The notes under the pieces: model-generated
The model's database searches: none
The model's input: the letters and a program-made list of their open reading frames with translations, nothing else
Told to the model about the DNA's origin: nothing
Origin: Mageeibacillus sp. UBA5438
GTDB lineage: Bacteria > Bacillota > Clostridia > Saccharofermentanales > DTU023
NCBI GenBank assembly: GCA_002427535.1
Contig: DIRK01000022.1
Coordinates: 1-36,847, forward strand
DNA length: 36,847 nt
Direction of reading: 5' to 3'
Program-made: the position numbers and the translations under genes
In this document: piece by piece, positions 15,593-23,776 of the stretch
Numbering within the stretch: the stretch's first letter is position 1
Layout of the letters: every line of letters begins with the position of its first letter

Positions 15593-17302
15593 ATGACGAA
15601 CCCACCTTACCCGCCCCCTAAAGAACAACAAGATCAACCTCCCCCTTACTATGGGCATTATCCCCCGCCGCCTCCAAAACGCAAAACCTTAGGTGCGGGC
15701 GGCATTATCGCGATTATCTCAACGTCATTGCTCGTGCTCGTCCTGATCGCCGTGGGTATTTATTATTTTCTCCTGCGCGACAAAGAACATCCCAGGCAGA
15801 CCGAAGAGCCCCTTGGCACCCAAGCCCCCCAAACCACCACCACGATCACAGAGGAGGTGACGGTTGCAACAGAACCTTATCAACCGGTGATCTCCGTTTT
15901 TGAACAACGCCTGACGGAGTTCGATGCCTACGAAATGCAAAGCCTTGGCTCAAATCCGGTCGCTTTCTACCAGCACCCGACCCTAGACATCGCCATTGAT
16001 CTTCGAGATGACCCGGAGGCCGCACGGAGTATGTATGTCATCCCGCTCGCAAATGGCTTCCTTATCACCCATCGGCAGACGATTGCTTTAGAATATCTGT
16101 CCCTTCGCGATTACTCCGGTGCGATGGAGATCGGAGGATTTTCCGCGCATGTGGAACTTGTCTCCGAGGAGGACAAAGAGGCCATCGAACAAGAAATCGA
16201 AAACTTGAGAGACGAAGAGCACAGTATTTCGGCCGAGTTTGTTCCTTTCCAAGGGGGCTATTTATACATCTGGGACAGCGCGGACAACGGACCCGATAAT
16301 TATTGGTATGCGAAGGAACTCTATGACAGCGAAGTCTTCTTTTTCGCAAGCTACGTGCGCGATCACCTAGTTGAAAGCGCCTGGCCGGGCATCGAGGTCG
16401 ATGAACCTGAAAAGGATGCGGACGCCGAATGGCAGGATGTCCTGCGCTTTTTGCGCAATCATCCGGCTGAATTTGAGTTCCGTTATTCCATGCCTCCTTA
16501 CGCGGAGAATCCTGACGCATTCTACGATTACAACTGGCGCATCTTAGAGGACATCATCGCGGGACCTTTTTATGAACACGGCACCCTTGACCTGAACGGC
16601 GACGGCATCCCCGAACACATCGTCCACTGCTCCTGCTACTCCACTGACGCTTCGGGCAATCACGGATATTGGGCGGTGTTCACAGAGACGACAGGCGGCT
16701 TGAAACTCATCGGCTTTTCCACCTCCGGGGACAGTGATCTCATTTACAGCGATGAGCATCTTTACACCTTCCAGGCCTTGGGAAAAAGGGGAGACTTTAT
16801 GTTCCTGGTTGAAGAACAAGCACTGCCCGTTCCGGCCGCGGAGTATCGCCCGGTATTTCTCACAGAATTCAGGACCCTCGATATGCTCATGGAATATGAG
16901 GAGGCAGGTGAGCTGGATCTGTACTTAGATTTATGGGTCGTGCCGAAAAAACTTGTAAGCTACGGTGAAGGCGAGTATCTTGAGTTTTTTGCGGCCGATT
17001 ACAATGAATTTTCCGGGATGATGAACACCCTTAACCGAGCCGTTTCGGACGGCCTTATTTTCCGCGGCCGCTCGCCCTATGACGCAGGTCCCGGCGAGGT
17101 CGCCTCAAGGCTCCAACCGCCGGAAAGGCTAAATGACGGATGGTCCTTAGTCAACTACCTGGAGTTTACCTACGAGCTGTTCCCCTGGAACGACGATGAA
17201 TGGCTGAACGCCACGCGTGTGGCGGATCTGGTCGCCGACGGGACGCCGATCACATACGAAAAAGCAGAACAGATGTTGCCCTACCCGAGCTTATTGGATT
17301 AG
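15593..17302 (+). CDS. Proline-rich, single-pass membrane protein of unknown function
   Basis: I do not recognise a named family. ATG 15593 is chosen because AAGGAGGTG lies at 15578-15586; a start at 15560 would fall in the enolase terminator. The 569-residue protein begins with a Pro-rich cytoplasmic tail (residues 1-31, with PPYYGHYPPPPPKRK). One membrane segment follows (about 35-57, IIAIISTSLLVLVLIAVGIY), then a Thr-rich linker (TEEPLGTQAPQTTTTITEEV) and a long acidic outer region of about 480 residues. An EF-hand-like loop, DLNGDGIPEH, is at residues 333-342 and may bind calcium. The topology (Lys/Arg before the membrane segment) places the large domain outside the cell. It shares no operon with enolase because a terminator separates them, and it converges on an SDR gene three bases away. 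Confidence 0.8.
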   Translation: MTNPPYPPPKEQQDQPPPYYGHYPPPPPKRKTLGAGGIIAIISTSLLVLVLIAVGIYYFLLRDKEHPRQTEEPLGTQAPQTTTTITEEVTVATEPYQPVISVFEQRLTEFDAYEMQSLGSNPVAFYQHPTLDIAIDLRDDPEAARSMYVIPLANGFLITHRQTIALEYLSLRDYSGAMEIGGFSAHVELVSEEDKEAIEQEIENLRDEEHSISAEFVPFQGGYLYIWDSADNGPDNYWYAKELYDSEVFFFASYVRDHLVESAWPGIEVDEPEKDADAEWQDVLRFLRNHPAEFEFRYSMPPYAENPDAFYDYNWRILEDIIAGPFYEHGTLDLNGDGIPEHIVHCSCYSTDASGNHGYWAVFTETTGGLKLIGFSTSGDSDLIYSDEHLYTFQALGKRGDFMFLVEEQALPVPAAEYRPVFLTEFRTLDMLMEYEEAGELDLYLDLWVVPKKLVSYGEGEYLEFFAADYNEFSGMMNTLNRAVSDGLIFRGRSPYDAGPGEVASRLQPPERLNDGWSLVNYLEFTYELFPWNDDEWLNATRVADLVADGTPITYEKAEQMLPYPSLLD

Positions 17303-17305
17303 TTT

Positions 17306-18049
17306 TTACTGACAGGTAAAACCGCCGTCCACGCCCAGCACCTGCCCCGTAATAAAGGACGCCTTGTCGGAGACAAGAAAGGCCACCGCTGACGCGACCT
17401 CTTCGGCCGTTCCGATACGGCTCAAGGGGGTCCTGTCGACGAGCGCGTCCAACTCTTCTTTCGTAAAGCCCGCGATCATGTCGGTGGCAATCACGCCCGG
17501 CGATACGGCGTTCACGCGGATCCCTGAAGGCGCGACCTCCTGCGCCAAGGCGCGTGTCAGACCGATCAAGCCCGCCTTACTCGCGGAATAGGCGGCCTCA
17601 CAGGACGCGCCTAACACCCCCCACATGGATGATACGTTGACGATGCTCCCCTTGCCACTTTGGATCATGAAGGGCAGGACGGCCCGCGACAAAAGATAAC
17701 CCGACTTCAAATTGGTGGCCAGCACCCGATCCCAGGTCTCCTCCGCAGTCTCCGTCAAAAGTCCCCAGGCGGCCAGTCCGGCGTTATTCACAAGTACATC
17801 GATGCCCCCCGCTTCAAGCAGAGCTTTGGCGACCATGTCACGGACATCTTTCGGGCTTGCGACATCGGCCCGAAGAAGCGTGATGCAATGCCCCTCTTCT
17901 TCCAGTTTGGCTTTCAGCGCTTTTGCCTGCTCTTCCGAGCGAAAATAATTCAACAGCACATGATAGCCTTCACGTGCCAATGTTTCGGAAATCGCCCGCC
18001 CTATCCCGCGAGCGCCTCCGGTCACGAGCGCTGTTTTTCTTTTATCCAT
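17306..18049 (-). CDS. SDR-family oxidoreductase, FabG-like
   Basis: This is a 247-residue classical short-chain dehydrogenase/reductase. Visible features are the nucleotide-binding TGGARGIG at residues 10-17, NNAGLAAWG, the catalytic Ser in VNVSSMWG, YSASKAG with catalytic Tyr and Lys, and a C-terminal ITGQVLGVDGGFTC. The basic residue in TGGARG and the following LLNYFRSEEQ suggest NADPH. ATG 18049 has GAGGTC six bases upstream. It most resembles 3-oxoacyl-ACP reductase (FabG), but there are no other fatty-acid genes nearby, so another substrate is possible. The gene stands alone on the minus strand between two plus-strand genes. Confidence 0.85.
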   Translation of the reverse strand: MDKRKTALVTGGARGIGRAISETLAREGYHVLLNYFRSEEQAKALKAKLEEEGHCITLLRADVASPKDVRDMVAKALLEAGGIDVLVNNAGLAAWGLLTETAEETWDRVLATNLKSGYLLSRAVLPFMIQSGKGSIVNVSSMWGVLGASCEAAYSASKAGLIGLTRALAQEVAPSGIRVNAVSPGVIATDMIAGFTKEELDALVDRTPLSRIGTAEEVASAVAFLVSDKASFITGQVLGVDGGFTCQ

Positions 18050-18077
18050 AAAAATGACCTCAATCTCTTTTCATCCC

Positions 18078-18083
18078 ATTCTA
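18078..18083 (-). promoter_or_regulatory. Possible -10 for the SDR gene
   Basis: The minus strand reads TAGAAT about 30 bases before the SDR start, preceded by TTGATG. The TG is one base out of the extended -10 register and no -35 is clear. Confidence 0.25.
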
Positions 18084-18110
18084 CATCAAGCCCGTGATCG
18101 GCCCTTGCGA

Positions 18111-18119
18111 TGTTACAAT
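18111..18119 (+). promoter_or_regulatory. Extended -10 promoter for the Xaa-Pro aminopeptidase gene
   Basis: TGTTACAAT (TG, one base, TACAAT) lies 40 bases before the ATG at 18160. There is no convincing -35. It probably drives the aminopeptidase-nadE-desulfurase run. Confidence 0.5.
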
Positions 18120-18159
18120 GAGTAGCAGAATCATTTCAAACGACTAGGTGGTTTACAAG

Positions 18160-20001
18160 ATGTTAAGTGTTAACGAGAAAATCGCGCGATTGCGCGCCCA
18201 AATGAAAGCACATGCGATAGACGCATACTACATCGGCACAGCCGACCCGCATAATTCAGAATACATTGCCCCTTATTACATGGCGCGCGCTTGGTTGTCG
18301 GGCTTTACAGGCTCAGCCGGCACCGCGGTGGTCACACAAGAAAAAGCCCTTATATGGGCCGACGGGCGCTACCATATTCAGGCCGAAGCGCAGCTTTCGG
18401 GTAGCGATTTTGAGCTCATGAAACAGGGTGCCCCCGGCGTGCCGTCGGTGGAGGAATGGCTTGAAAAATCGCTCACGCCCGGCACGCGGCTGGGCGCTGA
18501 CGGACGCTTGCTGCCTGAAGCCGTGGCTCTTCGCATGGAGGAAAAGCTAAGCGCTAAAAAAATCGAACTTTTGACGGGACTCGATCTCATCGGCTTGATC
18601 TGGGACGACCGTCCACCGCTCCCATCGGGTGAGATCTTCCACCACGACGTTCGCTACACAGGTCTTTCAGTTGCTGAAAAAATAGCTAAAGTCCGCGAGA
18701 AAATGGACGAGGACAAGGCCGACTACGCCCTGTACGTCGGATTGGATGACATCGCCTGGCTCATGAATTTTCGCGGAAGCGATGTGCCGAACAACGCGGT
18801 CGCGATGGCCTTTGCCCTCGTGACAAAAGAGGAAGCCTTTTTGTTCATCGATCCTGTGAAGGTCAATGACACCGAAGAAGAGCGCTTTCTTAAAGAAGGC
18901 GTCGCAGTTAAGCCGTATATGAGTATTGAAGCAAGCCTTTCGGCGCTTTCTTCCGGCGTGCTTGTGGCCGATAAGAATCGTGTCAGCCGATCACTCATCC
19001 ATGCGCTCCCCCCCGATGTAATCCTTTTAAATAAGCGCGATTATCCCTACCTGATGAAAGCCGTTTTGAACGATGTCGAACTCGCGTCTCAGTTTAAGGC
19101 CGGCATCCGCGACAGCGTCGCCGTCAGCCGCTACCTTTACTACGTGAAACATGTGGCGGTAAAAGAAGGCTTGAACGAAATCGAAGTAGCCGAAAAATTG
19201 CGTGAGCTGCGTCAAGAATCCGATCAGTTTATTATTGAAAGCTTCCCCACGATTTCTGCCTACGGCAAAAATGCCGCCATGATGCATTACCAGGCAACCC
19301 CTGAACAGTACAGCCAACTCCAGCCCAGGGGGCTGTATCTTGTGGACTGCGGGGCGCAGTCCTATGACGGCACAACGGATATCACGCGCACAGTGTCGCT
19401 TGGCGCCCTCACCGAGGAAGAACGCCGCGACTACACCGAAACGTTAAAATCACATATCCAGCTCGCCTCTTTGCCCTTTTTGGACGGCACGAGCGGCGTG
19501 GCGTTAGATGCCGTGGCACGCTCTTCCATGTGGCGCTACGGTCTGGATTATAAATGCGGGACAGGCCACGGCTTCGGCTTTGTTTCGGGGGTGCACGAAG
19601 GCCCCCAACGCCTGACCCATGTACCTCGCTTCGGTGACTACGGATTCAGGGAACATATCGTGATCACCATCGAACCCGGCGTGTACCGTGAAGGCAAACA
19701 CGGGATCCGCCTGGAAAATGACTACGTCGTCTTGAAAATCAACTGCGAAGCTGTCATCGACAAGGGCGAGATCCATTTCGAGGAAAATGAATACCCTTTG
19801 AATGAGGCGGGCGATCAGTTCCTCCGCTTCCAGACCATGATCTTCGTGCCCTTTGACCGGGACGCCATCGATAAAAACAGGCTCAGCCCCGATGAATTGG
19901 CATGGCTGAATGACTACCATGAAGCGGTGCGCGCCCTGATCCTGCCTTTCTTGGAAGGCGATGAATACGATTTTGTCTATCGCGAAACGGAACGCTTATA
20001 A
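18160..20001 (+). CDS. pepP: Xaa-Pro aminopeptidase, long (about 600-residue) form
   Basis: This M24-family metallopeptidase removes the N-terminal residue from peptides with proline in second position. ATG 18160 is preferred because AGGTGG is at 18146-18151; GTG 18148 would have no site. The 613 residues comprise two creatinase-like N-terminal domains, a catalytic domain and a short C-terminal extension (LSPDELAWLNDYHEAVRALI), as in the eukaryote-like long aminopeptidase P. Metal ligands are visible in VDCGAQSYDGTTDITRT (two Asp), GTGHGFGFVSGVHEGPQ (His), ITIEPGVYREGKHGIRLEND (two Glu). The gene is followed closely by nadE. Together with the M28 and TldD/E peptidases it fits a peptide-fermenting life style. 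Confidence 0.93.
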   Translation: MLSVNEKIARLRAQMKAHAIDAYYIGTADPHNSEYIAPYYMARAWLSGFTGSAGTAVVTQEKALIWADGRYHIQAEAQLSGSDFELMKQGAPGVPSVEEWLEKSLTPGTRLGADGRLLPEAVALRMEEKLSAKKIELLTGLDLIGLIWDDRPPLPSGEIFHHDVRYTGLSVAEKIAKVREKMDEDKADYALYVGLDDIAWLMNFRGSDVPNNAVAMAFALVTKEEAFLFIDPVKVNDTEEERFLKEGVAVKPYMSIEASLSALSSGVLVADKNRVSRSLIHALPPDVILLNKRDYPYLMKAVLNDVELASQFKAGIRDSVAVSRYLYYVKHVAVKEGLNEIEVAEKLRELRQESDQFIIESFPTISAYGKNAAMMHYQATPEQYSQLQPRGLYLVDCGAQSYDGTTDITRTVSLGALTEEERRDYTETLKSHIQLASLPFLDGTSGVALDAVARSSMWRYGLDYKCGTGHGFGFVSGVHEGPQRLTHVPRFGDYGFREHIVITIEPGVYREGKHGIRLENDYVVLKINCEAVIDKGEIHFEENEYPLNEAGDQFLRFQTMIFVPFDRDAIDKNRLSPDELAWLNDYHEAVRALILPFLEGDEYDFVYRETERL

Positions 20002-20016
20002 GCTCTGAGGTACCTC

Positions 20017-22254
20017 ATGCATACGCCCGCGGATTCATTTGAAACAACCGGCATCACGCTGACGCGCGAGGATATTCTGACGCTCGATATGACATCGCCC
20101 GAATGTCTGGAAGGCTACCGCGATATCCGTCTGGCCGTGGCCACTCCCGCCATTCGTCTGGGCGATGTGTCTCACAATGAACAGCAAATACTCGCGCATA
20201 TCACCGAGGCAACAGAAGCCGGAGCTGACTTACTTTTGTTCTCAGATATGCCGCTGACAGGGAAAAGCTGTGGCGATCTTATTTTCCAAAAAACCATGCA
20301 GGACGCCTGTTTGGAGAGCCTTGCCCGCATTACCCGGGCAACGGCCGGCTCCTTCATCCTCGTCCTGTTATCGCTGCCTTTGAGGCTTGAGGACCGGCTC
20401 TTCAAGGCAACCGCCATTTTACACAACGGGGAGATTGTCGGGATGACGCCCGCGTCCTATCTCTCGCGGGATGAAAGGCGCTGGTTCAGCGATCCTTTCG
20501 AACACGATTTGGGCCATCACGACCGCTTTTCTTGTGAACTCATCACCGATGCGGGTGAAGAAAACAACCCCTTCACCGAACTGCGCCTGCCGCCGATTGA
20601 ATGCCCGACCATCCTGCGCCATGTGATCGACCGGCCGCTTCCGGCGCCCGAAGATCGTTCTGATGGGGGCGAGGTACTCGAATTTTCACTTTGCGATATG
20701 TCGGCGCAAAACCTGTTGTCCTTCACCTTTTCCTTCGTAAATCTTTGCACCGTCATCCCCTGTCTGGCTGTCAGACCTTCGTTATTGCCCCGCGACATGC
20801 CGCCCTGCCAATCGCTCAGGCTTTTTAATTTTGACGCGGCACATGCGACGGATGCCTTGTCTCACGGCTCCATTCCTGTGGCCGCCATCGCGGACGGGCG
20901 CTTGGAGTGGACGGGTGAATACCGGCGACTGAAGCGCGAGCTCATCCGCCGCTCACTTCGCGATCACAGCATCATCCTGTATGCCGGAGGCGGCTTGGGC
21001 GAATCCGCAAGTCAGGGGGTGTTTGCCGGACATCGACTCATCATTTCGGACGGGAGGGTGTTGGCCGAAGGGGAAAGCTTCCATCCGGGGCTCACGATTG
21101 CGGATATTGCCGCGGGGGAGCTCCTCAGCGTTCGTTCGAACGCGGGGAACCGCTGGGATATTCAAAAAGAGCCGCAGGTTTCAGGGCTTCACGGATCCGA
21201 TCCCGATAAGTTACCCTTCTTAATGCGAAGCGAGCTTACGCCCCAAAACTTTTATCAGGAAACGCTGACCATCCAGGCTAAGGGTTTGGCGGATCGGCTG
21301 GCCTTACTTGGCGCAAAACCCATCCTCGGCTTGTCGGGAGGCCTCGATTCTTCCGTGGCACTCCTCGTGTCGCTTGAAGCTTTAAGGCTTTTGGACCGAC
21401 CGCCGAACGAACTGATCGCCGTGTTCATGCCGGGACCGGGGACCTCTAAAGCCTCCGGTGAGCTTGCCCAAATACTGGCCGAATCGACCGGCGTCGACTA
21501 CCGGGTGATCCCCATTGATGCCGCGGTGAAAGCGCAGCTCGCAAACATCGGGCACGACGGTCTCACTCAGGATATTACCTTTGAAAATGCCCAGGCAAGA
21601 GAGCGCACGCAGATCCTGATGGATCTTGCCAATATGGAACAGGGGATTGTCATCGGGACAGGCGATCTTTCTGAGCTTGCGCTTGGCTGGTGTACCTACA
21701 ACGCCGATCAGATGTCGATGTATGCCGTGAACTCCACCTTGTCAAAAACCGTCATCCGTGAAATGACGCGAGTTGCCTCAGATCTTTTTCTTAAAAATCA
21801 CTCCCCCCTAATTGAGGACGACAGTCGCGCGAAAGCTGTGGGGCAAGCCCTTCGAGTAATTCTCGAACGCCCCGTCTCACCCGAACTACTCCCCCCCGAT
21901 GAACAAGATCGCCTGTTGCAATTGACCGAGGACTCCATCGGGCCTTATGAACTCGTCGATTTCTTCTTATGGCATCTCATCTTCCACGGCCAAGCCGTGG
22001 GCGATGTGTATGAACTCGCATTAAAGGCCTTTGGCGATGAATACAGCGCCGATGATATCCGCCGCTGGCTTAGCGTCTTTATCGGGCGTTTTTTTAGAAA
22101 CCAATTCAAACGGACCGCATCACCTGAAGGCGTCTCAGCATTCCCATGGCGCCTTACACCCTATTCTGCCTGGCAGATGCCGGGGGATGCGACAGGCGAA
22201 CTATGGATTCGCGCGCTGGAGGCCCATATCGCTTCCCGAAAGGAGACCTTGTGA
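20017..22254 (+). CDS. nadE: NAD(+) synthetase with a degenerate glutaminase domain
   Basis: The C-terminal part is a clear NAD synthetase. The ATP-binding SGGLDSS is at residues 440-446, followed by QARERTQILMDLANMEQG and IGTGDLSELALGW, so it should adenylate and amidate deamido-NAD. The N-terminal part aligns with the nitrilase-type glutaminase that normally supplies ammonia, but the catalytic residues look altered. FPELxLTG reads FSDMPLTG (Asp77 for Glu), the PKSYL lysine is Ala146 (TPASYL), and the Cys context ICED is LCDM (Cys226). The protein has 745 residues, longer than the usual 640-690, with about 35 extra N-terminal residues. ATG 20017 has GAGG upstream. Synthesis probably depends on free ammonia, which this fermentation makes in plenty (inference). 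Confidence 0.88.
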   Translation: MHTPADSFETTGITLTREDILTLDMTSPECLEGYRDIRLAVATPAIRLGDVSHNEQQILAHITEATEAGADLLLFSDMPLTGKSCGDLIFQKTMQDACLESLARITRATAGSFILVLLSLPLRLEDRLFKATAILHNGEIVGMTPASYLSRDERRWFSDPFEHDLGHHDRFSCELITDAGEENNPFTELRLPPIECPTILRHVIDRPLPAPEDRSDGGEVLEFSLCDMSAQNLLSFTFSFVNLCTVIPCLAVRPSLLPRDMPPCQSLRLFNFDAAHATDALSHGSIPVAAIADGRLEWTGEYRRLKRELIRRSLRDHSIILYAGGGLGESASQGVFAGHRLIISDGRVLAEGESFHPGLTIADIAAGELLSVRSNAGNRWDIQKEPQVSGLHGSDPDKLPFLMRSELTPQNFYQETLTIQAKGLADRLALLGAKPILGLSGGLDSSVALLVSLEALRLLDRPPNELIAVFMPGPGTSKASGELAQILAESTGVDYRVIPIDAAVKAQLANIGHDGLTQDITFENAQARERTQILMDLANMEQGIVIGTGDLSELALGWCTYNADQMSMYAVNSTLSKTVIREMTRVASDLFLKNHSPLIEDDSRAKAVGQALRVILERPVSPELLPPDEQDRLLQLTEDSIGPYELVDFFLWHLIFHGQAVGDVYELALKAFGDEYSADDIRRWLSVFIGRFFRNQFKRTASPEGVSAFPWRLTPYSAWQMPGDATGELWIRALEAHIASRKETL

Positions 22255-23399
22255 TTTATCTTGACCAAAACAGCACTTCATTTCCTAAGGCACCGGGCGT
22301 TGGCGAGGTCATGTGCGATTACTTGGTCAATCGCGGCGTGAATATCGGACGCGGGAATTACGACGAGGCCTACACGGTCGAGGTCGATGTCATCGACACG
22401 CGCGAGCGTCTTGCGTCCCTTTTTGGCGGGAATGACCCGCGCCGCGTGATCTTTACCCCCGGGGTTACTTTTTCATTGAACCTCTTTTTTAACGGCGCCT
22501 TAGAAGAAGGCGACCATGTCGTCATCAGCGGGATGGAACATAACGCCGTGATGCGGCCTCTGTCACGCCTTGCGCGAACGCGCGGGGTGCGCTACTCCGT
22601 GGCGGAGACCAACCGTCAGGGAGAGGTAAGCACTGAAGCTTTTGAAAAAGCCATCGAAAAGAAAACAAAAGCGATCGTCACCCTTCACGCCTCCAATGTC
22701 TGCGGGACAATTCTACCCATTGAGGCGATCGGCCGGCTGGCACGCGACCGCGGCTTACTTTTTGCCGTCGATGGCGCTCAGACGGCGGGATCCGTGCCCA
22801 TTGATGTCGCGGCCATGAACATCGATTTTCTGGCTTTCACAGGCCACAAAACACTGGGGGGACCCCATGGGATCGGCGGTTTTCTTATCACGGAAGCCCT
22901 GTCGAAAGAACTGGAACCCCTCATCGTCGGCGGGACGGGAAGCCGCTCTGACAGCATGGAACAGCCCGATTATCTACCTGACAAATATGAAAGCGGCACC
23001 ATGAATATCCCTGGCATTTTGGGACTGAGGCAGGCTTTGATTGAGCTTGAGCGGCATGATCAAAGGAAGATCTTTGAGCGCAAGATGGCGCTGACCGATC
23101 GCTTCTTAAAAGGCGTCACCGGCTTGGACGATGTCCGGGTGGTGGGCCTTGCGACCATCGCCGGTCGCACAGCGACCGTGTCGCTTGATTTTGGCGAGCG
23201 CGACAACGCGCTCATCGCCTATGAGCTCGAACGCGGATGGGGCATCATGACGCGCGTCGGTCTCCACTGCGCGCCTTTGGCGCATCAAAGTCTCGGTAGC
23301 TTCCCTCACGGCACGGTTCGCTTCTCCTTTGGCGCGCACCTGACAGACGATGACGTCGACACGGCGGTGGAGGCGATCAAGACGTTGCTCGAAGGGTGA
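22251..23399 (+). CDS. Cysteine desulfurase-like class V aminotransferase
   Basis: This is a PLP enzyme of 382 residues. GTG 22251 overlaps the nadE stop (GTGA) and has AAAGGAG at 22239-22245. Key residues are His in ISGMEHNAVMRPL, Asp in FAVDGAQTAG, the PLP-binding Lys200 in FTGHKTLGGPHG, and the persulfide Cys340 in RVGLHCAPLAH. It resembles the small desulfurase-like subfamily (TIGR01977 type) rather than housekeeping IscS/NifS. It may mobilise sulfur for iron-sulfur or thio-cofactors, or selenium from selenocysteine in this selenoprotein producer. The substrate is not determined by sequence. It is the last gene before the origin. Confidence 0.88.
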   Translation: MIYLDQNSTSFPKAPGVGEVMCDYLVNRGVNIGRGNYDEAYTVEVDVIDTRERLASLFGGNDPRRVIFTPGVTFSLNLFFNGALEEGDHVVISGMEHNAVMRPLSRLARTRGVRYSVAETNRQGEVSTEAFEKAIEKKTKAIVTLHASNVCGTILPIEAIGRLARDRGLLFAVDGAQTAGSVPIDVAAMNIDFLAFTGHKTLGGPHGIGGFLITEALSKELEPLIVGGTGSRSDSMEQPDYLPDKYESGTMNIPGILGLRQALIELERHDQRKIFERKMALTDRFLKGVTGLDDVRVVGLATIAGRTATVSLDFGERDNALIAYELERGWGIMTRVGLHCAPLAHQSLGSFPHGTVRFSFGAHLTDDDVDTAVEAIKTLLEG

Positions 23400-23460
23400 G
23401 TTGTCACATAAAAGACATAATTCTAAAAGAAGAAAATGTTTTCAACATTCAGAATTTGAA

Positions 23461-23480
23461 TAATCCACAAGTTATCAACA
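23461..23480 (+). promoter_or_regulatory. Pair of DnaA boxes
   Basis: TAATCCACA and TTATCAACA each match TTATCCACA at eight of nine positions. They lie in the same direction with starts 11 bases apart, about one helical turn. Confidence 0.7.
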
Positions 23481-23575
23481 AATTACATCAACATTTTTCC
23501 TCCTTTTTCAGTGCTTTTGCCTCCCCCGAAAGATGGCGATCCGACTAAGCGGAGATCATGCTTCGCTCGGATTAT

Positions 23576-23596
23576 TTATTAACAAAGTTATTAACA
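23576..23596 (+). promoter_or_regulatory. Direct pair of TTATTAACA sites in an A+T-rich segment
   Basis: Two identical nonamers with starts 12 bases apart differ from the DnaA consensus at two positions each. They may be weak DnaA sites next to the unwinding region. Confidence 0.45.
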
Positions 23597-23699
23597 ATTC
23601 ACAGATTGCAACCCACAAAATGTGAAAATCTAGATTCACAAAAAGAACTAAAATCCCTGTAATATTAGGCTGTTCCGCCTTTTCGGAAGCCCTGTTTTC

Positions 23700-23708
23700 T
23701 GGTAGGAT
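23700..23708 (+). promoter_or_regulatory. Possible dnaA promoter (extended -10)
   Basis: TGGTAGGAT (TG, one base, TAGGAT) lies 68 bases before the dnaA start. The hexamer matches TATAAT at only four positions and no -35 is evident. Confidence 0.3.
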
Positions 23709-23776
23709 GGTGAACACGGTCGTTTCACATCAAAAGAGGTGACACTGAAGCCGGAAGGGGACGTATTACATCAACT

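Larger units (their letters stand above)
23400..23776 (+). other. oriC: oriC, left part (upstream of dnaA)
   Basis: A 377-base non-coding stretch upstream of dnaA with A+T-rich segments. It holds DnaA-box-like sites at 23461-23469 (TAATCCACA), 23472-23480 (TTATCAACA), 23576-23584 and 23588-23596 (both TTATTAACA), plus looser matches such as TGTGAAAAT. The A+T-rich run around 23571-23600 is a candidate unwinding element. The start of the dnaA mRNA probably lies near 23700-23720. No gene is seen here. Confidence 0.8.

Noticed and set aside
23400..23776. CRISPR or repeat array upstream of dnaA
   Set aside because: The recurring short motifs are DnaA-box-like nonamers without regular repeat-spacer units.
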